Assembly (NCBI GenBank): GCA_964558395.1
Contig: CAZLDS010000039.1
Coordinates: forward strand, 1 to 26,567
Direction of reading: 5' to 3'
DNA from: CSP1-5 sp964558395
Lineage (GTDB): Bacteria; Methylomirabilota; Methylomirabilia; Methylomirabilales; CSP1-5
Length of the DNA stretch: 26,567 nucleotides
Position 1 is the stretch's first letter; every line of letters starts with the position of its first letter. The translations under genes and the position numbers were made by a program. Below are positions 7,166 to 15,371 of this stretch, in pieces. The notes below the pieces were generated by a model. That model searched no databases. It saw only the letters and a list, made by a program, of their open reading frames with translations, and was not told the DNA's origin.

Positions 7166-7795
7166 CTACGGCAGCAAGGCCTTGACCTCTGTTGAGACAT
7201 CATCGGCAGTCATGATCGCGGAGATGACTGCGACCCCGTCGGCCCCGGCATGTAGAACCTCCGATCGGTTCGCCGCGTTGATGCCGCCAATGGCGAAGAT
7301 GGGAAGACGGATCCGCGGCCGGACCTGCCGAAGGAGTTCCACGCCCAAGGGAGGACCGTAGACGACTTTGGAGGGCGTGAAGAAAATAGGACCAAGAACG
7401 ATGAAGTCGGCGCCCCCGTCCTGCGCTTCTTTAGCCTCCGCGAGCGAGTGACACGAGACCCCCAGCAGCCGTGCTGGCCCGAGCAGGCGACGAGCGATGG
7501 CAGGCGCAAAGCCCCGCTGGCTCACATGCGTCCCGTCGGCGCCGATGGCCAGGGTCACGTCGATCCGATCATTGATGAGGAGGAGGCCACCGGCGGCACG
7601 GACGGGGCGAAGGAGCCGATCAGCCAGGGCCGTCAGCTCCCCAGCCCCGAGGTCCTTCTCGCGCAACTGAAAGGCCCTCGCGCCTCCGCGTATGCCGGCG
7701 CCCACAACCTCGTCGAGCGACCGGCCCAAGGTCTGCGTGCGATCGGTGATGACATACAATCCCCATTTGCGGGGATCTTCTTGGGGGAGTGGCAT
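7166..7795 (-). CDS. thiE: Thiamine-phosphate synthase
   Basis: A 209-residue TIM-barrel enzyme that joins hydroxymethylpyrimidine diphosphate and thiazole phosphate (carboxy form) to make thiamine phosphate. Family marks, in order: GLYVITDR at the first strand, FQLREKDL for pyrimidine diphosphate binding, LLINDRIDVTLAIGADGTHVSQ, LLGVSCHSLAEAKEA, ADFIVLGPIFFTPSK, and PIFAIGGINAAN followed by GADGVAVISAI. Length matches the family (about 210). The ATG at 7795 was chosen because the protein then begins just before the first strand; no good ribosome-binding site is visible there, and the frame is open further upstream, so the start is uncertain. It is the last of three thi genes on this strand, 79 bases after thiG. 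Confidence 0.92.
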   Translation of the reverse strand: MPLPQEDPRKWGLYVITDRTQTLGRSLDEVVGAGIRGGARAFQLREKDLGAGELTALADRLLRPVRAAGGLLLINDRIDVTLAIGADGTHVSQRGFAPAIARRLLGPARLLGVSCHSLAEAKEAQDGGADFIVLGPIFFTPSKVVYGPPLGVELLRQVRPRIRLPIFAIGGINAANRSEVLHAGADGVAVISAIMTADDVSTEVKALLP

Positions 7796-7854
7796 GGGAT
7801 CAGCGGGCAAGCTGTATTGGCTCAGCAGAGGACCAGCCGATTCGTGTTCTGCCG

Positions 7855-7870
7855 ACCCTGAACCGTGAAC
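7855..7870 (-). repeat. Short dispersed repeat between thiG and thiE
   Basis: The minus strand reads GTTCACGGTTCAGGGT. Twelve of these bases (ACGGTTCAGGGT) recur at 24438-24449, where related TGAACTATGAACCGT words also occur. It lies in the 79-base gap between thiG and thiE. Confidence 0.35.
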
Positions 7871-7874
7871 CAAA

Positions 7875-8669
7875 CTACAAGAGCTCGGGCATCCCTTCGA
7901 GCGGGGTGGAGGCAGACGCGTACAGCTTTTTCGGCATGCGCCCGGCCACAAACGCCCGTCGTCCGGCCTCGACCGCTTGCCGCATCGCCGTCGCCATGGT
8001 GACCGGGTCCTTCGCCGCCGCGATTCCGGTATTCATCAAGACACCTTCACAACCCAGCTCCATAGCGATCGTGGCATCAGAGGCAGTCCCGACGCCGGCA
8101 TCGACCACGACCGGCACCCGAACCACTTCCAGGATGATCTTGATGTTATAGGGGTTCCGGATCCCGAGGCCAGAGCCGATGGGCGCCCCCAGGGGCATCA
8201 CCGCAGCTGCCCCCGCGTCCTCGAGCTTCTTGGCAACGATCGGGTCGTCGTTGGTGTACGGCAGCACGATAAAACCCTCTTTGACCAGTACCTTCGTCGC
8301 CTCCACGAGCGCCGCGGTATCGGGAAAGAGGGTCTTTTCGTCCCCGATGACCTCGAGCTTGATCATGTCGGACAACCCCATCTCGCGGGCGATGAAGGAC
8401 GTCTTGATCGCCTCCTCCGCCGTGTAGCATCCCGCCGTGTTCGGGAGGAGCGTGTATCGGTCGAGATCGACGTAATCCAAGAGGGAGCCTCCGGTTGCCA
8501 GATTCATACGCCGGATGGCCACGGTGATCATCTCTGCGCCGGAGGCCTCCCAGGCTTTTTGCATCGTCTGAGAGTCCGGGTACTTGCTACTGCCGACGAT
8601 GAGGCGGGAGGTGAATTCCCTTCCCCCAAATCGGAGCGGTTCATCCTTGTATTCCGCATATTCAACCAT
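7875..8669 (-). CDS. thiG: Thiazole synthase
   Basis: A 264-residue TIM-barrel enzyme that builds the thiazole ring of thiamine from deoxyxylulose 5-phosphate, dehydroglycine or its equivalent, and sulfur carried on ThiS thiocarboxylate. The Schiff-base lysine is seen in MIKLEVIGDEKTLFPD (about residue 104). Other marks are RLIVGSSKYPD, ITVAIRRMNL, LLPNTAGCYTAEEA, VLPYTNDDP, AVMPLGAPIGSGLGI, VVVDAGVGTASDA and GCEGVLMNTGIA. The ATG at 8669 overlaps the thiS stop by one base (TGATG); a GTG immediately upstream at 8672 is equally possible. Its ribosome-binding site (GGAGG-type, around 8675-8685) lies inside the last codons of thiS, so translation of the two is coupled. Length is normal for the family. 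Confidence 0.96.
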   Translation of the reverse strand: MVEYAEYKDEPLRFGGREFTSRLIVGSSKYPDSQTMQKAWEASGAEMITVAIRRMNLATGGSLLDYVDLDRYTLLPNTAGCYTAEEAIKTSFIAREMGLSDMIKLEVIGDEKTLFPDTAALVEATKVLVKEGFIVLPYTNDDPIVAKKLEDAGAAAVMPLGAPIGSGLGIRNPYNIKIILEVVRVPVVVDAGVGTASDATIAMELGCEGVLMNTGIAAAKDPVTMATAMRQAVEAGRRAFVAGRMPKKLYASASTPLEGMPELL

Positions 8670-8881
8670 CACAGCTCCTCCGCCCCTCCTGCCATGACCG
8701 TGAGGACCTCAACCGCGTCCCCCGCGCGGATCGTTGTGGACGCGTAGGAGGGTTTCTTGACAATCCCCTGGTTGACCAGGACCGCCACCCGCTCTGGACG
8801 CACACGCAGCTCTTCCAAGAGCTGGGCAACCGTGACCCCGTCACTCACATCCCGTTCTTTCCCATTCACCAGAATTTGCAT
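8669..8881 (-). CDS. thiS: ThiS sulfur-carrier protein with a C-terminal tail
   Basis: A 70-residue ubiquitin-fold sulfur carrier. In the known pathway ThiF adenylates the C-terminal glycine, sulfur is added to give a thiocarboxylate, and ThiG uses it for the thiazole ring. Visible marks: MQILVNGKERDVSDG, TVAQLLEEL, RVAVLVNQGIV, and RAGDAVEVLTVMAGG. ThiS normally ends at Gly-Gly; here Gly65-Gly66 is followed by AEEL before the stop. The codons of this tail coincide with the thiG ribosome-binding site. The start at 8881 matches the family N-terminus but has no clear ribosome-binding site. It is the first thi gene, followed by thiG with a one-base overlap. No thiF is in the window. Confidence 0.9.
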   Translation of the reverse strand: MQILVNGKERDVSDGVTVAQLLEELRVRPERVAVLVNQGIVKKPSYASTTIRAGDAVEVLTVMAGGAEEL

Positions 8882-8930
8882 CAGGTGCAGGCCAACTGCG
8901 TCGAAGCATCTCGAAATCACAGGAATAATA

Positions 8931-8959
8931 ATGGTAACACGGGCCACGAGGGGAGTCAA
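8931..8959 (-). promoter_or_regulatory. Sigma-70-type promoter of the thiS-thiG-thiE genes
   Basis: On the minus strand, TTGACT (8954-8959) is separated by 17 bases from TACCAT (8931-8936). The predicted leader is about 45 bases, too short to hold a TPP riboswitch, and no THI-box consensus (CTGAGA, ACCTGATCTGG) is seen between this site and the NUDIX gene. Confidence 0.5.
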
Positions 8960-9030
8960 TCAGGCCCCGTCCGGCACCGAGGGGGTTGGCGTTGATCTTG
9001 CTGCCCGAGACCCGTGCCGAAGAGCCCAAC

Positions 9031-9483
9031 TTACCTTCGCCGCGGCCGGCCTGCGCCGCGTTTGACGCCGAGGGCCTTCTCGACCACGGCCGCCAATCCC
9101 GCGGTGAGAGCAAAATTCCTGATGGCACTCGGGTCGACCCACGCGGCCTCGGAGATATCCGACGCGGCCTTCAACCGCCCCCGCCGCCAGGGGGCCAGGA
9201 AGTCGACGATCACATAGTGATAGCGGACCTGACCAATGCGGTCGAAGAAAATCCGGTCCATCACCTCGACGATCTGTTCCACTGTCACCTCAATCCCGCA
9301 CTCCTCTTTGACCTCGCGCACAACCGCCTCCCGCAGTCCCTCTCCGAGTTTGACCGCGCCGCCAGGCAGGCTCCAAAGCCCCCGACTGGGCTCCTGCTGG
9401 CGACGGACCAGTAAGACCTTGCCAGCCTTGGTCACAATGGCGCCAACAGCGACAATGGGATGGGGTGGATACTCACGCCTCAT
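9031..9483 (-). CDS. NUDIX hydrolase
   Basis: A 150-residue NUDIX-fold hydrolase that cleaves a nucleoside diphosphate linked to another group. The 23-residue Nudix box is complete at about residues 42-64: G, five residues, E, seven residues, REV, K, EE, C, G, I. The N-terminal PIVAVGAIVTKAGKVLLVRR and LWSLPGGAVKLGEG are typical of the ADP-ribose pyrophosphatase/MutT-like branch. The C-terminal part (RYHYVIVDFLA, EAAWVDPSAI) closes the fold, then a basic GVKRGAGRPRRR tail. The start at 9483 gives a compact domain; an in-frame TTG at 9513 would add ten residues and neither has a strong ribosome-binding site. The gene lies 150 bases upstream of thiS and could also act on ADP-ribose, the ligand of the macro domain at 1793-2308, but this link is speculation. 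Confidence 0.88.
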   Translation of the reverse strand: MRREYPPHPIVAVGAIVTKAGKVLLVRRQQEPSRGLWSLPGGAVKLGEGLREAVVREVKEECGIEVTVEQIVEVMDRIFFDRIGQVRYHYVIVDFLAPWRRGRLKAASDISEAAWVDPSAIRNFALTAGLAAVVEKALGVKRGAGRPRRR

Positions 9484-9506
9484 CGCGCCCACGGGGGAGA
9501 AAGGGC

Positions 9507-9535
9507 TTGACAAGCCGGGGAGAAGATACTATCAA
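9507..9535 (+). promoter_or_regulatory. Sigma-70-type promoter of the FmdB-type gene
   Basis: TTGACA at 9507-9512 and TATCAA at 9530-9535 are 17 bases apart, placing transcription start near 9542 and a 40-base leader before the GTG start at 9582. It overlaps the 5' end of the divergent NUDIX gene region. Confidence 0.55.
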
Positions 9536-9581
9536 TGCCGGTTAGTTTTTCCACCGCGCGTCCAGAAGGGGGAAGTTATCA

Positions 9582-9875
9582 GTGCCGATCTACGAGTACA
9601 AGTGCGAGAAGTGCGGTCACACCTTTGAGGTCATTCAGAAATTCTCCGATGAACCGATTGCGTCATGCACGGCCTGTTCCGGACCCGTTCACCGGGTCCT
9701 CTCGCCTCCCGGCCTGATGTTTAAAGGCCCTGGCTTTTACGCGACCGATTACCAACAAAAAAAGACCGCCAAAGGGCATAAACTGAAAAAAGAGAAGGCG
9801 GACACCGAGACCTCTGCCGACGCAAGCGGCGACGAGCACAAGAGTAAAGCCGACACGAGTACTTCCGACGAGTAA
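9582..9875 (+). CDS. FmdB-family zinc-ribbon protein
   Basis: A 97-residue protein with the FmdB/putative regulatory zinc ribbon at its start: MPIYEYKCEKCGHTFE, then ASCTACSGPVHRVLSP. Cys8, Cys11, Cys29 and Cys32 would bind one zinc. The family is widespread in bacteria and was first noted next to formamidase in Methylophilus; its role is not established. Residues 45-60 (MFKGPGFYATDYQ) are also conserved in the family. The last 40 residues are low-complexity and highly charged (KKEKADTETSADASGDEHKS), probably disordered. Translation starts at GTG, with a GAAGGGGGAAG site nine bases upstream. It stands alone between the divergent NUDIX gene and the convergent proS gene, whose stop is only 11 bases away. 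Confidence 0.88.
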   Translation: MPIYEYKCEKCGHTFEVIQKFSDEPIASCTACSGPVHRVLSPPGLMFKGPGFYATDYQQKKTAKGHKLKKEKADTETSADASGDEHKSKADTSTSDE

Positions 9876-9886
9876 CGGTTCAACCC

Positions 9887-11584
9887 TCACTCTCCCTCCG
9901 CGCGGTTTAGAAGCACCTGGATGTGGGGGAGGGTTTCCGTAACTGGCACGACCGAGTCCTCTTTGGTCCGACGATTCCGAATCTCAACGTGCCCCTCCCG
10001 GACCGCACGGCTCCCCACCGTCACCCGATAGGGAACCCCGAGGAGGTCTGCATCCTTGAATTTGACGCCCGGTCGTTCCTCCCGGTCGTCGTAGAGCACC
10101 TCGACACCCGCTCCCTCGATCGCGCGGTAGAGCTCCTCGCCGAGATTCCGCGTTGCCGTGTCTTTGACATTTACCGTGACGAGGTGCACCTGGAAGGGGG
10201 CAATGCTCGCGGGCCAGATGGTGCCGTCCTCGTCGTAGTTTTGTTCAATCGCAGCGGCGACAATCCGGGCCGGGCCGATTCCGTAACTCCCCATCACGAT
10301 CGGACGGTCCTCTCCCTTTTCGTCGAGATAAACTGCCTTCAGGGGCGTGGAATACCGGGTGCCCAGCTGGAAGATATTCCCGACTTCGATGACCCGCTCG
10401 ACGGTGAGAGGCCCGCCGCACTTCACGCAGGCATCCCCTGGTTGCACCCGATGAATATCGGCATACTCCGCGCCCACGTGCGTGCCAGGGACTAGCCCCC
10501 GAACGTGGGTCCCCTCTCGATTGGCCCCGGCCACATACACCCCTTCGACAAGGGCCCCGTCGGCCAACAAGGGGACATCAATATTGAGGGGGCCCAAGAA
10601 GCCCACCTCCACGCCCGCAATCTCCTTCACCTCGTCGCGATGGGCGGGCCGGAACGGGCCGACGAGACGCTGTACTTTCCTTTCGTGGAGTAACTGATCC
10701 CCTCTGAGCAGGCAAAGGAGCGGTCCTTTCGCCGTGATGACCATGAGGCTTTTCAGGGTGAGACGCGGATCGATCTGGAGGAAGGCCGAGACCTCCTCGA
10801 TGCTCCTGGCCTCCGGGGTGCGGATCTCCTCGAGAGACGACCACGCCGGGAAGGTCGGTGGAGCAGACCTCGACGCCGCCAGCTCGACATTCGCCGCGTA
10901 CCCACAGGATCCGCACAGCGCCACCTCATCCTCTCCCGCGGGAGACGGCGCCATAAATTCGTGTGAATCCGCCCCACCCATCATGCCTGGATCGGACTCC
11001 ACGACGTAAAACGTCAGTCCGCAGCGGTCAAAAATCCGGCCGTAGGCTTCCTTGTGCAGCGCGTAGCTCTGCCGAAGCCCCTCTTCGTCCACATCCAGGC
11101 TGTACGAATCTTTCATCAGGAACTCCCGGGTCCGGAGGACGCCGCTCTTGGGCCGGGCTTCATCCCGGAATTTGACTTGGATCTGGTACCAGATCTGGGG
11201 AAGCTCTCGGTACGAGCGGATCTCCTTCGCGGCGAGCCAGGCGATGATTTCCTCGTGGGTCATCCCCAGGCACATGTCCCGCTTCCCGCGATCCTTGAGG
11301 CGGAACATCTCGTCGCCAATCTCAGCCCAGCGGCCGGTCTGCTGCCAGACTTCGGCGGGATGAAGCGCCGGCAACGTGAACTCCTGCCCTCCGATGCGGT
11401 CCATCTCTTCGCGGATGATCGTATTCACCTTTTCCAGGATGCGGTGCCCGAGGGGAAGATAGACATAAATCCCCGCGGCCAACTGGCGGACAAGCCCGCT
11501 CCGGATCATGAGCTTGTGGCTCACCGCCTCGGCATCGGCGGGATCCTCCCTGATGGTGGGAATAAGCAGGCGACTCCACCGCAT
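9887..11584 (-). CDS. proS: Prolyl-tRNA synthetase (bacterial type)
   Basis: A 565-residue class II aminoacyl-tRNA synthetase charging tRNA-Pro. It begins MRWSRLLIPTIREDPADAEA, followed by LVRQLAAGIYVYLPLG and the motif 1 region with FTLPALHPAEVWQQTGRW. Motif 2 is KFRDEARPKSGVLRTREFLMKDSYS, and motif 3 lies in VMGSYGIGPARIVAAAIEQ. Between motifs 2 and 3 is the long insertion (about residues 230-400) that forms the editing domain of the bacterial-type enzyme, with SRSAPPTF and the late HRVQPGDACVKCGGPL segment. The C-terminal anticodon-binding domain follows (FQVHLVTVN to the end). Length matches E. coli ProS (572). The ATG at 11584 starts at the conserved N-terminus, 25 bases after ispG, though no ribosome-binding site is obvious there. 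Confidence 0.95.
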   Translation of the reverse strand: MRWSRLLIPTIREDPADAEAVSHKLMIRSGLVRQLAAGIYVYLPLGHRILEKVNTIIREEMDRIGGQEFTLPALHPAEVWQQTGRWAEIGDEMFRLKDRGKRDMCLGMTHEEIIAWLAAKEIRSYRELPQIWYQIQVKFRDEARPKSGVLRTREFLMKDSYSLDVDEEGLRQSYALHKEAYGRIFDRCGLTFYVVESDPGMMGGADSHEFMAPSPAGEDEVALCGSCGYAANVELAASRSAPPTFPAWSSLEEIRTPEARSIEEVSAFLQIDPRLTLKSLMVITAKGPLLCLLRGDQLLHERKVQRLVGPFRPAHRDEVKEIAGVEVGFLGPLNIDVPLLADGALVEGVYVAGANREGTHVRGLVPGTHVGAEYADIHRVQPGDACVKCGGPLTVERVIEVGNIFQLGTRYSTPLKAVYLDEKGEDRPIVMGSYGIGPARIVAAAIEQNYDEDGTIWPASIAPFQVHLVTVNVKDTATRNLGEELYRAIEGAGVEVLYDDREERPGVKFKDADLLGVPYRVTVGSRAVREGHVEIRNRRTKEDSVVPVTETLPHIQVLLNRAEGE

Positions 11585-11609
11585 GGTCAGGTGAGAAAAA
11601 AGGCGGGAC

Positions 11610-12737
11610 TCACTCCTTGGGAAGTATCGTAAGCAGATGCTCGGCGCCGCGGCAGGCATCTTCCGCTTCGCCGGACTCCGCCATCTTCTGCAGCTCTTCC
11701 ACGAGGGCGTCGGCGAGCTCTTCCTCTTTCACCTTACGGATGATCTGCCCCTTCTTGATGAGGATGCCGACCCCGTTGCCGCCAGCGATGCCGATATCTG
11801 CCCCTCGGGCCTCGCCCGGGCCGTTCACGGCACATCCCATGACGGCCACGTTCATCGCCTTCTTCAGGCCCAAGGCCGCCAAGCGCTGCTCCACTTCCTT
11901 CGTGAGGCCCATCAGATCAATCTCGACACGCCCGCACGACGGGCAGGCGATGATATTCAGCCCCCGCTCCCGCAGTTCCAGCGCCTTCAAGATCTCGAAG
12001 CCGACCTTGATCTCTTCGACACAGTCCTCGGTAAGGGAGACCCGGATGGTATCACCGATTCCCGCAGAGAGGAGCGCGCCCATCCCCACCGCAGATTTCA
12101 CAGTACCGGGAAAGGCGGTCCCCGCCTCGGTCACCCCGAGGTGAAAGGGATAATCCACTTTCGTGGCAAGCAGACGGTAGGCAGCAATCATCATCGCCGG
12201 GTGGGAGGCTTTCAGGGAAACTTTGATTTCGGGATAATCGAGGTCCTCCAGAATCTGGATATGCCTCAACGCGCTCTCGACCATGGCCTCGGGCGTGGGT
12301 TTCCCATACTTCGCCATGAGCTCCCTCTCCAACGAGCCGGCGTTCACCCCGATGCGGATCGGAACCTTACGTTCTCGGGCGGCCCGGACGACTTGCTCCA
12401 CCTTCCAGCGCGCCCCGATATTCCCTGGATTGAGGCGCAAGCCGTCCACCCCTTGCTCCAATGCTTGCAGGGCCAGCCGGTAATTGAAGTGGATATCCGC
12501 AATAAGTGGTATCCGGATTTGAGGGCGGATCTCACGGAGGGCCGCTGCGGCCTCCTCATCTGGGACCGCCACCCGGACCAACTCGCAGCCTGCCGCCTCG
12601 AGCGCCCAGATCTGATCTACGGTGGCCTCGACATTGCGGGTATCGGTCTTGGTCATGGACTGGACCGAGACCGGGGCATCCCCACCAATATCGACGGAAC
12701 CGACCTGAATCTGCCGCGTCTGCCGCCGCTCTACCAT
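11610..12737 (-). CDS. ispG: 4-hydroxy-3-methylbut-2-enyl-diphosphate synthase
   Basis: A 375-residue iron-sulfur enzyme (GcpE) that converts methylerythritol cyclodiphosphate to HMBPP in the MEP isoprenoid pathway. Family marks: RQIQVGSVDIGGDAPVSVQSMT at the start, the TIM-barrel stretch PLIADIHFNYRLAL, LRLNPGNIG, IRIGVNAGSLE, and VSLKASHPAMMIAAYR. The 4Fe-4S cluster ligands are the two cysteines of IIACPSCGRVEIDL and the one in VMGCAVNGPGEA; a conserved glutamate follows in this loop. It is the short bacterial form without the plant/Chlamydia insert. An AGGGAGAGGGG ribosome-binding site supports the start at 12737. The gene lies 91 bases after rseP and before proS, a recurrent order in several bacterial groups. 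Confidence 0.96.
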   Translation of the reverse strand: MVERRQTRQIQVGSVDIGGDAPVSVQSMTKTDTRNVEATVDQIWALEAAGCELVRVAVPDEEAAAALREIRPQIRIPLIADIHFNYRLALQALEQGVDGLRLNPGNIGARWKVEQVVRAARERKVPIRIGVNAGSLERELMAKYGKPTPEAMVESALRHIQILEDLDYPEIKVSLKASHPAMMIAAYRLLATKVDYPFHLGVTEAGTAFPGTVKSAVGMGALLSAGIGDTIRVSLTEDCVEEIKVGFEILKALELRERGLNIIACPSCGRVEIDLMGLTKEVEQRLAALGLKKAMNVAVMGCAVNGPGEARGADIGIAGGNGVGILIKKGQIIRKVKEEELADALVEELQKMAESGEAEDACRGAEHLLTILPKE

Positions 12738-12828
12738 TACCCCTCTCCCTGGTCGTTGACCGATAACCGAGAACCTACAGATACATGATCTTGCGGTCGT
12801 CGGTCGTCGAGGCGTGAACTATACCCTA

Positions 12829-14211
12829 TCACGGACCCTGGAGCAATCGAAAGATGTCGTTATAGAAGGCAAAGATCATCAAGGCTACCAAGAGGACCAG
12901 GCCCACGCGCTGCGCGAACTCTCGCTTCTGGACGCTCACCGGCCTGCCGCGCAGTAATTCAATAAAGAAGAAGCAGAGATGCCCCCCGTCCAAGATCGGG
13001 ATGGGGAGGAGATTCAACACCGCCAGGTTGATGGAGAGGAGTGCGGTGAAGGAGATGAGGTTGAGCAATCCCTGCTGAGCCTGCTCGCCGGTCATCTGCG
13101 CTATGAGGATCGGACCCCCGAGCGTCTGAGGAGAAATCCGCCCCTCCACGATCTTCCACAGCGCCCACAGGATCTTCACGCTTGTGGTCCACGTCTGAGC
13201 CCCGGCGTTGACGAACGCAGTCAGTGGGTCCAAGCGCTCGTACACTGACGCCGCTGCTGGGCCAATCCCGATCAGTCCCACCGTCACGGTCCGGCCCGTG
13301 GCTTCCTGCTGGATGGAGGCCTTTGGCGTGATCGTCACTGAGAAGCGTTCCCCCGTCCGCTCCACCGTCAAGGTCACCTCTTGCTCAGCCTGTGTGTGAA
13401 TCCGTTCGGCCAGCTCCCCCCAGGTCTCGACCAGTTCGCCGTTGACAGCAACGATGCGATCGCCAACCCTGAGACCCGCGGCGACGGCGGGAAAACCCTC
13501 CATCAGTCGGCCGACGGTCGGTGAGATAAACGGCCCGACCCCGATCGTCCACACCTTCCGCTCATCGCCGAGGAAGTCCGTGACGACCTCCTGCCGTGGC
13601 GTGACCGTGATCTCCTGGTGGACGCCGTCTCGATCAATGGTGAGTCTGAGGGGATTCCCCTTCGAAGCGTCAACCGCCTCGTCGATCTCCTCCCAGATTT
13701 CCACGGGCCTGCCCGTTACGGCCACGATCCGATCCCCGGGCTGAATTCCAGCCAGGGCCGCTGCGGAGTCCGCCTCTGGTTTCCCAGCCACCGGGGGGAA
13801 GACCGGGCGACCGATCAGCATGAAGACCCCCCAGAAGAGGACCATGGCTAACAAAAAATTCGCTCCCGGTCCGGCCACTACAATAGCAATCCGGCGCCCG
13901 ACCGACTTGTGCGCGAAGGATTTTTCCAGGTCAAGGGGTTGGCCTGCACCATCGTAGGCCTGACCCGCGTCGTCAATGACGACCTCGCGCGGGTCCTCCC
14001 CCACCATCTTGACATAGCCCCCCAGCGGGATGGCGGACACCAGGTACTCCGTCTCCCCCTTCATGAAGCCAAAGAGCCGCCGCCCGAAACCCAGAGAGAA
14101 CTTGAGAACCCCAACCCCCACCCGCTTCGCCACCAAAAAGTGTCCCAGCTCATGGACGAAGATGAGGAGTCCCAGGACTACGATAAAATAGACAGCCGTC
14201 GTGAGCATCAT
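12829..14211 (-). CDS. rseP: RseP-type site-2 intramembrane metalloprotease
   Basis: A 460-residue inner-membrane zinc protease that cuts transmembrane anchors, in E. coli the anti-sigma factor RseA after DegS cleavage, and also leftover signal peptides. The catalytic HELGH is in the first membrane helix at residues 20-24, and the third metal ligand is in the LDGGHL motif near the C-terminus (LNLLPIPILDGGHL). Two PDZ domains lie between (PGDRIVAVTGRPVEIWEEI and VGDRIVAVNGELVETWGEL), as in the E. coli protein (450 residues). Further hydrophobic helices are ANFLLAMVLFWGVFML, the segment around LISFTALLSINLAVLN, and VGLVLLVALMIFAF. The start overlaps the dxr stop by four bases. No rseA or rpoE is in the window, so the substrate is unknown. 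Confidence 0.95.
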   Translation of the reverse strand: MMLTTAVYFIVVLGLLIFVHELGHFLVAKRVGVGVLKFSLGFGRRLFGFMKGETEYLVSAIPLGGYVKMVGEDPREVVIDDAGQAYDGAGQPLDLEKSFAHKSVGRRIAIVVAGPGANFLLAMVLFWGVFMLIGRPVFPPVAGKPEADSAAALAGIQPGDRIVAVTGRPVEIWEEIDEAVDASKGNPLRLTIDRDGVHQEITVTPRQEVVTDFLGDERKVWTIGVGPFISPTVGRLMEGFPAVAAGLRVGDRIVAVNGELVETWGELAERIHTQAEQEVTLTVERTGERFSVTITPKASIQQEATGRTVTVGLIGIGPAAASVYERLDPLTAFVNAGAQTWTTSVKILWALWKIVEGRISPQTLGGPILIAQMTGEQAQQGLLNLISFTALLSINLAVLNLLPIPILDGGHLCFFFIELLRGRPVSVQKREFAQRVGLVLLVALMIFAFYNDIFRLLQGP

Positions 14212-15371
14212 GACACCTGATTTCCGCGGTACTTACGGGAAAGCTGCGCTCGGACTTCCTGATCCGCCGCCAGAATCTCCTCCAAACTTTCGCCGTGGCC
14301 CCGCTGGTGTGCCCGTAGTCCCACCTCGATGACCTCAGGGATCTGGCCGAACGAAATCTCGCGGTTGAGGAAGAGTTCTACTGCGACCTCGTTCGCGGCG
14401 TTCAGGGCCGCCGGCGCCGTCCCACCCATCTCGACTGCCTGATATGCAAACCCGAGACACGGAAACCGCTCTCGATCGATCGATTCAAAGGTCAGCGAGG
14501 CCACCCGCACCAGATCCAGGGTGGGGAAGACATTTTCGAAACGGGCCGGGTAGCCGAGGGCATAGAGGATCGGGAGGCGCATATCAGGAGGCGAAAGCTG
14601 CGCCAGGATCGAGCCATCCACATACTCGATCAGGGAATGGACGATGGACTGCGGGTGGATAATGACGTCCACGTTTTTGACGTCGACATCAAACAGCCAC
14701 CGCGCCTCGATCACCTCGAGGCCCTTATTCATCAACGTCGCAGAATCAATGGTGATCTTTTTCCCCATGTTCCAGGTCGGATGATTCAACGCCTCCTCGG
14801 GCGTGACCGAGGTGAGTCGCTCTTTCGGAACATGCCGCAGCGCCCCGCCGGATGCGGTCAAAATAATCCGTTTTAGCGCGTGCCGGCCGCCTCCCTCCAA
14901 ACATTGAAAGATCGCTGAATGCTCACTATCCACCGGGAGCAGCCTGACGCCGCGGGCAGCTGCCTCAGACGTCAGCAAGGCTCCGGCCATGACCAACGCT
15001 TCCTTGGTTGCCAGGGCCACGTCCTTGCCGGCCCGGACGGCCGCAAGAGCAGGCACCAACCCGGCCGCCCCTAGAACCGCCAGCAGGACGAGCTGCGTTT
15101 CGGCGTAGGTCGCAACGTCGGCCAATCCCTCCGTCCCGTAACAGATCTTGACGGGGAAGCCGCGCAGCCTCTCCTCGAGTTCCCGGGCACCTTCCTGCGT
15201 CCCCACGGAAACCAGGTGCGGCCGAAACTCTCGGACCTGCGCCGTCAAAAGATCGAGCTGTCCCCGCGCCGCCATCGCCACGACCTGGAAGTCCTCTGGC
15301 TGGGCTCGGATCACTTCGAGAGCCTGCAGTCCGATCGAACCGGTAGAGCCCAGAATGCTCACGCGCTTCAT
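14208..15371 (-). CDS. dxr: 1-deoxy-D-xylulose 5-phosphate reductoisomerase
   Basis: A 387-residue enzyme (IspC) that rearranges and reduces DXP to 2-C-methyl-D-erythritol 4-phosphate with NADPH, the committed step of the MEP pathway. Seen: the dinucleotide-binding GSTGSIGLQALEVI, LATKEALVMAG, the metal and substrate region LLPVDSEHSAIFQCLEG, ILTASGGALRHVP, the flexible loop NHPTWNMGKKITIDSATLMNKGLEVIEA, and the C-terminal AALNAANEVAVELFL. Length matches the family (about 390-400). The start overlaps the stop of the upstream GGDEF gene by four bases, and its own stop overlaps the rseP start in the same way. In many proteobacteria frr-uppS-cdsA stands upstream of dxr; here that part is replaced by a diguanylate cyclase. 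Confidence 0.97.
   Translation of the reverse strand: MKRVSILGSTGSIGLQALEVIRAQPEDFQVVAMAARGQLDLLTAQVREFRPHLVSVGTQEGARELEERLRGFPVKICYGTEGLADVATYAETQLVLLAVLGAAGLVPALAAVRAGKDVALATKEALVMAGALLTSEAAARGVRLLPVDSEHSAIFQCLEGGGRHALKRIILTASGGALRHVPKERLTSVTPEEALNHPTWNMGKKITIDSATLMNKGLEVIEARWLFDVDVKNVDVIIHPQSIVHSLIEYVDGSILAQLSPPDMRLPILYALGYPARFENVFPTLDLVRVASLTFESIDRERFPCLGFAYQAVEMGGTAPAALNAANEVAVELFLNREISFGQIPEVIEVGLRAHQRGHGESLEEILAADQEVRAQLSRKYRGNQVS

Noticed and set aside
8882..9030. A riboswitch or structured RNA upstream of thiS
   Set aside because: Short GC-rich inverted words exist (for example CCCC with GGGG), but no TPP, FMN or cobalamin core motif could be placed by eye.
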